This document shows positions 1-5,640 of a DNA stretch of 5,683 bases, one piece after another. Positions within the stretch are counted from its first letter, which is position 1. Each line of letters starts with the position of its first letter. The translations under genes were made by a program, and so were the position numbers. The notes beneath the pieces are model-generated. The model made no database searches, was not told where the DNA came from, and worked only from the letters and a program-made list of their open reading frames with translations. Origin of the DNA: CAZEYT01 sp964516295 (GTDB lineage: Bacteria; Verrucomicrobiota; Verrucomicrobiia; Chthoniobacterales; Terrimicrobiaceae); the NCBI GenBank assembly GCA_964516295.1, contig CAZEYT010000116.1, positions 1 to 5,683 on the forward strand. The letters run 5' to 3'.

Positions 1-211
1 TTCCATCGTCCAGGAGAGGCCGCCCAACCGGACGACCACTTTCTGCGAAGAATCGCCCGCGGTCTGGAGGAGAATCCCGAAAACGGCGCAGCGTCCCATC
101 CCCGCAAAGGAATTGGGACTCTGCGCCGTTTTCGGGATTCTCCTCCTGACCTCGGGCGATTCTTCGCAGAAAGTTGTCGTCCGTTTGGGCGGCCTCTCCT
201 GGACGATGGAA
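1..211. repeat. Imperfect inverted repeat (fold-back), probable contig-end artefact
   Basis: Bases 1-98 are the reverse complement of 114-211 with only five mismatches (pairs 28/184, 37/175, 60/152, 65/147, 92/120), leaving a 15-nt loop at 99-113. The left arm reaches the first base of the window, so the repeat may extend further. The inner arm carries T at all five mismatched positions, while the outer arm carries four C and one T. Such one-directional differences look like base-calling or copying errors rather than evolutionary divergence. The inner arm is the meaningful copy: it encodes a hydrophobic stretch leading into the coupling-protein Walker A motif. A real hairpin end or palindromic element is the alternative but is less likely. 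Confidence 0.9.
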
Positions 212-1552
212 GATTTCGTTCGCGGTTGGCTTATCACCGGGCGCACGGGATCCGGGAAGACCCAGTCAGCCATCAATACTCTCGCGTTCCAAATTTTCCA
301 GAACGTCCCGAATTGGGGCGGCATCTGTCTGGACCAGAAGGGGCTCTATTGGGAGATCCTCACCCAAATGGCGGATCATTTCGGCCGAACCAACGATCTC
401 ATCCTGCTGCAAACCCGCCCGGTAGGAAGAGACCTACTCTGGCGTCCGCCACACACGATCAACCTGACCGGCAATCCCGCCGTTCCGGCGTCCACTTACG
501 CAAAAGTGATTGTCGATACCGCCGTCTCCCTGACCGGGGGACGCGGGGGAAATCCGTTCTTTCCCACCAAGGCCCAGTTGGCCATCCAGATCGCTTTCGA
601 AATCCTCCGCCACATCGAAGCCTACGTCACAATTCCGAACGTCCACCGCCTGCTCCTCCATCGCGAGGACAGCCAAGCCGTGATGGACGATCTGGTGAAT
701 CGAGGGGACCAACGGTCCGCTGAACTCCTCACGGCATTTCGTTCCTACCTTGACCAACCGCCCGAGCAACTCGGAGGTGTTCAGGGAACATTGAGTACGT
801 ATCTCGAGTTTTTTCTGAATCCGGAAATTGCCGAGGTTTTCTGCGCGAACGAACCGACTTTTTCCGTCTCGGAAATTGATCGCGGAAAGGTTGTCTGCCT
901 CGCCATGCCACAGAAATTCCAATCCGAGCGCCTCTACATCAACACCATGTTGAAGCTCTCGTTTTATTTCCACGCGCTGAGCCGCTTCGACAAACCCGCC
1001 GCCGAACGCGAGAAGGACAATCTGATCATTCTTTTCGCGGACGAGGGCCAGGAAATCATCACCGGAGCCGAGTCCGCGTTCGCCGACCACCGCGCCGCGG
1101 GCGTCATACGCGAGGCCCGGGCCACGATCGTTCTTGCCACCCAAGCGTACACCTCCATCCACGGCACGCTCGACAAACGCCATGCCGACGTCCTTCTGCT
1201 CAATCTCAGCAACGAAGTGATCTTCACCGTGGCCAATCAGGATTCGGCGGTGATGGCTTCCAAAAACATCGGCGAACGCGAGGTGGTGGAAAAATCCTGG
1301 GGATGGTCCGCCGGGAAAAGCTCCCAAAACTATCAGCGCAAGATCAAACCGTTCTTCGAGGCCTACCGCCTCCGGCAATTGCCCAAATTTACTGCGGTCA
1401 TCCGGCACTGTGAGAAACCGTTCCGCCGCCGCCTCATACCACCGCTTTCTCCGGACGGAACGTTTCCCCGCTGGTTTACAGCCCGCCGGCCGGATTTTGC
1501 GCTCCGACAATGGTTTCACCAAAAAACGCAACCGCCCAAATCCATCCCATGA
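113..1552 (+). CDS. VirD4/TraD-like type IV coupling ATPase, probably 5'-truncated
   Basis: This is a P-loop ATPase of the type IV coupling protein class, which brings DNA-protein or protein substrates to the inner-membrane channel of a type IV secretion system. Counting from the TTG at 113, Walker A (GRTGSGKT) is at residues 43-50, Walker B with its acidic pair (LIILFADEGQ) at 304-313, and a sensor-like LATQ at 341-344. The order and spacing fit the VirD4/TraD/TraG fold with an all-alpha insert between the motifs. The start is doubtful: the frame stays open to base 2, but everything before about 114 is the fold-back copy. LCAVFGILLL at residues 3-12 looks like the end of a transmembrane helix, and the family normally has membrane helices before Walker A. 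The true start and anchor are therefore probably missing. The stop overlaps the next gene's ATG (ATGA), implying coupled translation. The exact subfamily cannot be set by eye. Confidence 0.85.
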   Translation: MGLCAVFGILLLTSGDSSQKVVVRLGGLSWTMEDFVRGWLITGRTGSGKTQSAINTLAFQIFQNVPNWGGICLDQKGLYWEILTQMADHFGRTNDLILLQTRPVGRDLLWRPPHTINLTGNPAVPASTYAKVIVDTAVSLTGGRGGNPFFPTKAQLAIQIAFEILRHIEAYVTIPNVHRLLLHREDSQAVMDDLVNRGDQRSAELLTAFRSYLDQPPEQLGGVQGTLSTYLEFFLNPEIAEVFCANEPTFSVSEIDRGKVVCLAMPQKFQSERLYINTMLKLSFYFHALSRFDKPAAEREKDNLIILFADEGQEIITGAESAFADHRAAGVIREARATIVLATQAYTSIHGTLDKRHADVLLLNLSNEVIFTVANQDSAVMASKNIGEREVVEKSWGWSAGKSSQNYQRKIKPFFEAYRLRQLPKFTAVIRHCEKPFRRRLIPPLSPDGTFPRWFTARRPDFALRQWFHQKTQPPKSIP

Positions 1553-2472
1553 ATCCGATCCCCCACGAAAAACTACACACTCTGGAACCGGCCCTTTCCG
1601 CCGCGATCAAGGGACAAGACCACGTGGTCGGCCCCGTCTGCTCCGTTCTCGAACGCGCGATGCTTGGCCTGCAACCAACCGACAAGCCCCTTGGCTCCTT
1701 TCTGTTCCTCGGACCAACCGGCGTCGGAAAAACTCAACTGACGATCGAGTTCACCCGCCATCTCTTCGGCGAAAATGCGCTGTTTCGCTTCGACATGTCG
1801 GAATTTCAGCACGTCGATAGCGTCAAACTCCTTCTCGGTGACGAGAGCGGCCGCACCGGTCGCCTCGGCAAAGTGCTTTCAGAGCACACACGCGGCGTCC
1901 TCTTGTTCGATGAACTGGAAAAGGCCCACAGACTGATTTGGGACCTTTTCCTCCAAATGCTGGACGCGGCCAGAATCACCCTGTCCAACCACCGCACCTA
2001 TGATCTCTCCGGCTTCTTCATCGTCTGCACGAGCAACATCGGCTCCCAACTCATGCTCCGCACCAGCCGCCTTCCGTTCGCAACCCAGGAACGAGCCGTT
2101 CTATCCGAACTCCACCGCACGTTCCGACCGGAGCTCATCGGACGATTTTCAGAAAAGCTCGTCTTCAAACCGCTCTCATGGGAATCCCAGCGCGAAATCG
2201 GCCGGATGGTCATCGCCGAGGAACTCGAACGCTTAAACCAGCAGGGGCTCAAAGTCGGTCTTTCCGAGCCGGCGCTAGAATTCATCGTGCGGAGATCCGT
2301 TCAAAAGCAATTTGGTGCCCGAGCGCTGAGAACAACCGCGCAAAGATTCCTCGGCGACGCAATGCGCCATGCCCTCAAGACCGGAAACGCGAGATCGGGG
2401 GTGATCGGCCTTTCGGATTCTGGCGCCCAGTTGGAACTGCGGAAAGAGATGCTCGGCGCTCGGCTTATCTGA
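1549..2472 (+). CDS. Stand-alone Clp-type AAA+ ATPase (ClpA/ClpB D2-like)
   Basis: This 307-aa protein corresponds to the second AAA+ module plus small lid domain of ClpA/ClpB, without the N-domain, first ring or coiled-coil middle domain. Visible motifs are GQDHVV (22-27), Walker A GPTGVGKT (55-62), FDMSEFQ (81-87), Walker B VLLFDELEKAH (117-127), sensor 1 TSN (161-163), a candidate arginine finger R199 in FRPELIGRF, and sensor 2 in FGARALR (255-261). Clp proteins of this class normally have a GYVG pore loop; here the aligned segment reads LLGDESGRTGRLG, with no aromatic residue and about three residues fewer. No IGL-type ClpP-docking loop is apparent. The ATG at 1549 overlaps the upstream stop as ATGA and is preferred over the in-frame ATG at 1510, which would add 13 residues. 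Coupling to the T4SS coupling protein suggests a role in substrate or channel remodelling, which is inference. Confidence 0.85.
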   Translation: MNPIPHEKLHTLEPALSAAIKGQDHVVGPVCSVLERAMLGLQPTDKPLGSFLFLGPTGVGKTQLTIEFTRHLFGENALFRFDMSEFQHVDSVKLLLGDESGRTGRLGKVLSEHTRGVLLFDELEKAHRLIWDLFLQMLDAARITLSNHRTYDLSGFFIVCTSNIGSQLMLRTSRLPFATQERAVLSELHRTFRPELIGRFSEKLVFKPLSWESQREIGRMVIAEELERLNQQGLKVGLSEPALEFIVRRSVQKQFGARALRTTAQRFLGDAMRHALKTGNARSGVIGLSDSGAQLELRKEMLGARLI

Positions 2473-2481
2473 GCCTCCGCT

Positions 2482-2522
2482 GTCCGCTTTCGGAAGATAT
2501 TCCGCATACGGAATGGTTTCCT
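2482..2522. promoter_or_regulatory. Operator-like array of five alternating half-sites, 9-bp period
   Basis: In the 65-bp gap before the small HTH gene, five pentamers alternate in orientation with starts exactly 9 bp apart: GTCCG (2482), CGGAA (2491), TTCCG (2500), CGGAA (2509) and TTCCT (2518). The middle three are exact, and the outer two each differ by one base. The best single palindrome is ATTCCG-CATA-CGGAAT at 2499-2514. The location between a stop codon and a regulator's start suggests an operator, perhaps for autoregulation by the 76-aa HTH protein. No convincing -35/-10 pair was seen. Confidence 0.5.
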
Positions 2523-2537
2523 TGGTTCGCTCGGCGG

Positions 2538-2768
2538 ATGCAGAGTCTCGACCGGGCCTTCGCAGAATTTCTGAAGAAGGAGCGTGGCGAGCGGTCCTAT
2601 GCCGCGTTCGCCCGGGAGCTCGGGATTTCTGAAAGCACACTTCATCGGCTCAGTTCGGGAGATCAATCGATCACCTTGCGCAGTTTGGAGGCCATCCTGA
2701 AACGACTGGAAGTGGCTCCGGTGGATGTTTTTGGCAAAGAAGTGAGCCGGAAGCGGACTCGACGGTAG
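2538..2768 (+). CDS. Small Cro/CI-type helix-turn-helix regulator
   Basis: This 76-aa, basic protein is almost entirely one HTH domain. The segment YAAFARELGISESTLHRLSS (21-40) fits helix-turn-helix geometry, with ARELGIS leading into the recognition helix ESTLHRL. It is followed by SITLRSLEAILKRLEVAPVDVFG, typical of the helices that close an XRE/Cro fold (compare 'TLRTLERIAKALGV'). The C-terminus ends in the basic cluster RKRTRR, which could add DNA contacts. The ATG at 2538 is chosen because the domain starts immediately after it and the upstream frame is non-coding in character. No good Shine-Dalgarno is present; only CGGCGG abuts the start. The upstream half-site array is a plausible target. 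The gene leads the kinase/regulator block and ends 16 bp before the kinase start, so co-transcription is likely. The target genes cannot be read from sequence. Confidence 0.8.
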   Translation: MQSLDRAFAEFLKKERGERSYAAFARELGISESTLHRLSSGDQSITLRSLEAILKRLEVAPVDVFGKEVSRKRTRR

Positions 2769-2774
2769 AAGCGC

Positions 2775-2780
2775 AGAAGG
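2775..2780 (+). promoter_or_regulatory. Shine-Dalgarno site of the histidine kinase gene
   Basis: AGAAGG lies 4 nt before the ATG at 2785. It is the clearest ribosome binding site in the window and supports that start. The spacing is slightly short. Confidence 0.55.
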
Positions 2781-2784
2781 TCCG

Positions 2785-3879
2785 ATGGGGAAAGCTGGGT
2801 CCGAGAAAAACACGCTGATCAAGTCGCTCTGGCGAAAACGCTTGTCGCGTCTCTGGACGGAGATTCCGGAATTCTGGCGGTTTCAGATTCTGGGCTGGGC
2901 CGCCTTCTCGATTTTCTCCTTCCCGCTGAAGTGGGTCGTCTTGGGAGATGTTTCCATCTCCCTCCTTGTCGCCGCCGTCCGGGATGGAACGGGATTCTTT
3001 CTTTCCGTCGGGATGCGTCAGATCTACCGGCGCGTTTACGGCCGCGGGGTCCTCCAGGTCGCTCTGGCCATTCTTTCCTGTTCGGTTATTGCCGGGGGAA
3101 TCTTGACGGGCTTGGCTCTTTGGTTCCACGACGCCGTGGACCTGGCCGAGGAAAAGATCATCTATCCCTCGATGATCTTCGCAATCTTCTACTTCCGCAC
3201 CGGCCTGATGGGGGCGTGGAGTCTGCTCTATTTTGGGATCAAGCTTCTGCGGGACAAGCTGGCAAAGGAAGCCGAGGCCGCCCGCGCCGAAGCCGAACGC
3301 CAGCGGGCGAAACTTCAGGCACTGCGCGCGCAGATGAATCCGCACTTTCTCTTCAACGCACTGAACACCATTCAAGCCGGTTTGACCCGCCACCCCGACC
3401 GGCTGGCCCCGGTCGTACAGGCGCTGGCGGATTATCTGAGCTTCTCGCTCACCTTTCGGGAAAGGGACCTGGTTCCGATCGGCGAGGAGTTCGACGCCCT
3501 CACGAGCTACCTTGCCGTGGAGAAGGCCCGTTTCCGGGACGATCTTGAACTGGAAACGTCCATTGAGCTCGCGGCCCGCTGCCTCCCCGCTCCGGGCATT
3601 CTCCTGCAGCCCCTGGTGGAGAATGCCATCCACTACGGCCGTCAAACCTCTCCGAAGCCCCTCCGCCTCCGCATGCGCGTGGCCCAGGTGGCCGGAGGGC
3701 TGATTCTGGAGGTATCGAACACCGGAACATGGATTGCGGAGGGGGATGGCCGTCCCGGTGGGGGAGTCGGATTGAGCAATCTCCGCGAGCGCATGCAGTT
3801 GCTCTGTCCGAATCGTCACAAAATCGCTGTTTCTGAGCTTGCCGGATGGATCACCATCCGGGTCGAAATCGCACCATGA
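2785..3879 (+). CDS. LytS/YehU-type membrane sensor histidine kinase
   Basis: This 364-aa sensor kinase autophosphorylates on histidine and passes the phosphate to the response regulator encoded directly downstream. The N-terminal half holds about four membrane helices (roughly residues 33-53, 57-76, 89-113 and 127-153) and no sizeable extracytoplasmic domain, so the signal is probably sensed in or near the membrane. A charged, Ala/Glu-rich coiled coil (about 155-182) leads to the His_kinase-family H-box QMNPHFLFNALNTI, with the phospho-acceptor at H187. The N-box is LLQPLVENAIHYG (273-285, N280), the D-box-like segment is EVSNTGTW (309-316), and the glycine box is GGGVGLSNLRERM (325-337). 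These features define the LytS/YehU class rather than the classical HisKA class. The stop overlaps the regulator's ATG as ATGA. The signal is unknown. All motifs are intact, so it should be functional. Confidence 0.93.
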   Translation: MGKAGSEKNTLIKSLWRKRLSRLWTEIPEFWRFQILGWAAFSIFSFPLKWVVLGDVSISLLVAAVRDGTGFFLSVGMRQIYRRVYGRGVLQVALAILSCSVIAGGILTGLALWFHDAVDLAEEKIIYPSMIFAIFYFRTGLMGAWSLLYFGIKLLRDKLAKEAEAARAEAERQRAKLQALRAQMNPHFLFNALNTIQAGLTRHPDRLAPVVQALADYLSFSLTFRERDLVPIGEEFDALTSYLAVEKARFRDDLELETSIELAARCLPAPGILLQPLVENAIHYGRQTSPKPLRLRMRVAQVAGGLILEVSNTGTWIAEGDGRPGGGVGLSNLRERMQLLCPNRHKIAVSELAGWITIRVEIAP

Positions 3880-4610
3880 CACCACAAATCCTTCGCACCG
3901 TTCTCGTGGATGATGAAGCGCCGGCGCGCGAGTATCTCAGTGATCTGCTATTTCATCATCCCCGGGTGAAGATCGTGGGCGAAGCCGACGGGGTGCGATC
4001 CGCGGCGGAACTTTGTCGCGACCTTTCTCCCGATCTGATCTTTCTCGATGTGCAAATGCCGGATGGGAACGGATTCTCGCTCCTGCCGAAACTTTCGCCG
4101 CTGCCAGCCATCATTTTTGTCACCGCCTTCGACGATTTCGCCATTCGGGCCTTCGAGATCAACGCGATCGACTACCTGCTCAAGCCCGTTCGCCCGGACC
4201 GGCTGGCCAATGCCCTGGAACGTGTCATCCACGCGCAGCCGCGGGTGGCGAAGGAAAGATTTCGCGAGAGCGACCAGATCGTCCTTGAGTCCAAAAATCG
4301 CGCGTCTGTCGTTTTTGTTTCCCAGATCAGCGCCATCGTGGCCGACGAAAACTACACCCACGTTTTTCTCGCCGACAGCACCACCGAACACATCCGTCGG
4401 ACCATGACCCAATGGGAAGCGCTGCTCCCCGAAACCCTCTTCCTACGGTGCGAGCGGTCGGTGATGGTGAACCTGAAAGCGATTCAGCGGATGATGAATC
4501 TTGGACGGACCGCCTGCGTGGAAGTGGCCGGCAAGGCTGAGCCGATCGTCATGGGTCGCACGGCCGCGGAGCGGCTCCGGAAAACGATCCGCCAGCGCGG
4601 CTACCTGTGA
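3876..4610 (+). CDS. LytTR-family response regulator
   Basis: This is a 244-aa DNA-binding response regulator paired with the upstream kinase. The receiver domain (about 7-120) has the acidic pocket D12-D13, phospho-acceptor D58 in LIFLDVQMP, switch T83 in FVTAFDD, and K103 in YLLKPV. The C-terminal domain (about 140-240) is LytTR: VFVSQISAIVADENYTHVFL, then FLRCERSVMVNLKAIQRM, and a final basic helix, the order seen in AlgR, AgrA and LytR. The start at 3876 is preferred because it overlaps the kinase stop as ATGA and falls just before the first receiver strand; an in-frame ATG at 3846 would add ten residues. LytTR regulators bind paired direct repeats one or two helical turns apart. Such a repeat, TTCGTCAC twice with 21-bp spacing, lies just after this gene and before the secretion genes, making those the likely target. 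Confidence 0.94.
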   Translation: MTPQILRTVLVDDEAPAREYLSDLLFHHPRVKIVGEADGVRSAAELCRDLSPDLIFLDVQMPDGNGFSLLPKLSPLPAIIFVTAFDDFAIRAFEINAIDYLLKPVRPDRLANALERVIHAQPRVAKERFRESDQIVLESKNRASVVFVSQISAIVADENYTHVFLADSTTEHIRRTMTQWEALLPETLFLRCERSVMVNLKAIQRMMNLGRTACVEVAGKAEPIVMGRTAAERLRKTIRQRGYL

Positions 4611-4638
4611 CGAAGGCCGCCCGACGGCGGCTTCGTCA
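4608..4638 (+). other. Hairpin with 13-bp stem overlapping the regulator stop codon
   Basis: TGACGAA (4608-4614) pairs with TTCGTCA (4632-4638), and GCCGCC (4616-4621) pairs with GGCGGC (4626-4631), around a CGAC loop with one bulged G at 4615. The stem begins with the TGA stop of the response regulator. There is no U-tract on either side, so it is not a standard intrinsic terminator. It could attenuate read-through, stabilise the mRNA 3' end, or reflect a symmetric protein-binding site, because its right arm is also the first copy of the direct repeat. Confidence 0.6.
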
Positions 4639-4660
4639 CAAATTCCAGCTCGTTCGTCAC
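4632..4660 (+). promoter_or_regulatory. Direct repeat TTCGTCAC x2, 21-bp spacing: candidate LytTR operator
   Basis: TTCGTCAC occurs at 4632-4639 and 4653-4660, starts 21 bp apart, which puts both copies on the same DNA face. LytTR regulators are known to bind two direct repeats with about this spacing. The second copy sits in CGTTCGTC, eight of nine bases of the CCGTTCGTC core reported for AlgR. An inverted copy, TGACGAA, lies at 4608-4614. The site lies 44 bp before the XRE start, where an activator of the secretion operon would be expected. A weak -10-like GCTAAT is at 4672-4677. Binding by the neighbouring regulator is inferred. Confidence 0.55.
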
Positions 4661-4703
4661 GGGCACCCCGCGCTAATCCGGGGGGCGGGCCACGGTCGAA
4701 GCG

Positions 4704-5069
4704 ATGAAACGCTTCAATGTTGTTGGGCCACAGGTGCGCCGACTGCGCAATAAGCGCGAATGGTCGCAGAACGACTTTGCCATCAAACTCCAGCTCCTTG
4801 GGATGGAAAACGCTACCCGGGTCAAGGTCGCGAAGATTGAATCCCGCCTCGTCGGTGTCGCCGATGAAGATCTGGTCTTCCTCGCACGGGCTCTGGCGGT
4901 ATCGCTCGCCGATCTTTATCCCGACTTCATTCTCTCGGCCAAGCGGCTCTACGACGCCATCTGCTCGTCGAAGGCCTCGCGGTTCGGAGCGTTTGTTTTC
5001 GGACTGATTTCTTGTTCCGCAGCGGGAACAGCCCTCGCGAATTTTTCCGTCATCGTCGCGGCCGTATGA
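4704..5069 (+). CDS. XRE-type HTH protein with hydrophobic C-terminal tail
   Basis: This 121-aa protein has an XRE/Cro-type domain over residues 1-75. VVGPQVRRLRNKREWSQNDFAIKLQ (6-30) is the first helix pair, VKVAKIESRLVGVADEDLVFLARALAVSLADLYP (40-73) the recognition helix and closing helices. It resembles a set of small XRE proteins recalled from Verrucomicrobia/Planctomycetes that begin 'FNVVGPQVR+LR'. The tail is unusual: after R93 there are 28 uncharged, mostly hydrophobic residues to the C-terminus, long enough for one membrane helix. This could be a tail-anchored regulator, or it could be low-constraint sequence before the overlapping pilin start. The 3' end overlaps the pilin ATG (ATGA), so it is the first gene of the secretion operon. 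Only a weak purine-rich stretch (GGTCGAAG) precedes the ATG. It may control this operon directly, which is inference. Confidence 0.82.
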   Translation: MKRFNVVGPQVRRLRNKREWSQNDFAIKLQLLGMENATRVKVAKIESRLVGVADEDLVFLARALAVSLADLYPDFILSAKRLYDAICSSKASRFGAFVFGLISCSAAGTALANFSVIVAAV

Positions 5070-5311
5070 AAACACTACTCCTCGCCGCCGCACTCGACAG
5101 CGCCCTCTCCGAGGGCCTCGGGATTATCGCCAAATTCCTCTTCATCATCGCTGTGATTGTCATCGCCCATGGAGGCTGGCAGGTCCGATCTGGCAACGCC
5201 GACCAAGGCAAGATGTCCATCGTCGGCGGCCTGCTTCTGGGCCTGGCCGTCGTCATCGCCGAGGCGCTCTTCAGCGCTGGAGGAATGCCCACCATCACCA
5301 TCTCCCAATAA
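5066..5311 (+). CDS. VirB2/TrbC-like T4SS pilin subunit
   Basis: This 81-aa, very hydrophobic protein has the usual VirB2/TrbC layout: a short hydrophobic N-terminal segment (TLLLAAALDSA, 3-13), a first membrane helix (about 18-36, GIIAKFLFIIAVIVIAHGG), a small polar loop with basic residues (about 41-50, RSGNADQGKM), and a second helix (about 51-70, SIVGGLLLGLAVVIAEALFS). VirB2-type pilins are inserted in the inner membrane and polymerise into the conjugative pilus. The ATG at 5066 overlaps the XRE stop as ATGA and is preferred. An in-frame TTG at 5012 would add 18 Arg-rich residues, which could serve as the charged n-region of a longer signal peptide, a form common in this family, but it has no ribosome binding site. 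The call rests on size, helix pattern and position before the VirB3-like gene, since pilin sequences are poorly conserved. Confidence 0.75.
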   Translation: MKTLLLAAALDSALSEGLGIIAKFLFIIAVIVIAHGGWQVRSGNADQGKMSIVGGLLLGLAVVIAEALFSAGGMPTITISQ

Positions 5312-5640
5312 TGCACAAGGGCATCGTGCACACCCATGCCGGCGACGACAGCGACGGCAAGATCTGGGGGATCGAGGGGGCAAACATTCTGTTCCTCCTC
5401 GCCGGGTTGCTGGTCAGTGTCGGGCTCACCCTGGCGCTCTCGCGCCAGCAACTCTGGGGACCAAGTCTCCTCATCGGTCTGACTCCCCTCGCCGTAACCG
5501 GTCTCTACGTGTTCAGCCTCCGACAGGGGCGGCCGAAATCCTTCGACACCGACCTGCTGGAAACCCTCGCCACCGGGTCCGCTTGGGCACCGTCCACGCA
5601 ACACCCACGCAATCCCCTTCGCTCCCATGCAAGCACCTAA
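5311..5640 (+). CDS. VirB3/TrbD-like inner-membrane T4SS protein
   Basis: This 109-aa protein has a polar N-terminus (MHKGIVHTHAGDDSDGKIWG), two predicted membrane helices (about 25-44, NILFLLAGLLVSVGLTLALS, and about 50-70, GPSLLIGLTPLAVTGLYVFSL), and a cytoplasmic-type tail containing RPKSFDTDLLETLATGSAWAP. VirB3/TrbD proteins are small two-helix inner-membrane subunits that work with the VirB4 ATPase, and their genes normally lie between the pilin and VirB4 genes, as here. The start ATG shares one base with the pilin stop (TAATG), and the stop lies 14 nt inside the next gene. The polar leader of about 20 residues is somewhat long for VirB3. The assignment relies on size, topology and gene order; no diagnostic motif was recognised. 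Confidence 0.65.
   Translation: MHKGIVHTHAGDDSDGKIWGIEGANILFLLAGLLVSVGLTLALSRQQLWGPSLLIGLTPLAVTGLYVFSLRQGRPKSFDTDLLETLATGSAWAPSTQHPRNPLRSHAST

Noticed and set aside
2..112. In-frame upstream extension of the coupling protein
   Set aside because: The frame is open to base 2, but this stretch is the reverse-complement copy of 114-211, so its translation is not a believable N-terminus.
434..1531. 365-aa open frame on the - strand
   Set aside because: It is antisense to the coupling ATPase, which has intact Walker A/B motifs. The antisense translation shows no recognisable domain and has the composition of a shadow of high-GC coding sequence.
2178..2537. N-terminal extension of the small HTH protein
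   Set aside because: The frame is open but overlaps the Clp-like gene out of frame and crosses the half-site array; the HTH domain begins only after the ATG at 2538.
2671..3885. 404-aa open frame on the - strand
   Set aside because: It covers the histidine kinase, whose H, N and G boxes and membrane helices are all intact on the + strand. The antisense product is low-complexity, rich in G, R, E and Q, without motifs.
4608..4638. Intrinsic terminator
   Set aside because: The stem is strong, but no T-run follows on either strand, so it is recorded as a hairpin only.
4649..4677. Sigma-70 promoter with -10 GCTAAT at 4672
   Set aside because: The -10 matches four of six bases, but no acceptable -35 occurs at 16-18 bp. 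An activator-dependent promoter is possible but not supported enough to annotate.
4443..5093. 216-aa open frame on the - strand
   Set aside because: It runs across the response regulator end, the hairpin/repeat region and the XRE gene; no motif, no ribosome binding site, and it conflicts with two well-supported genes.
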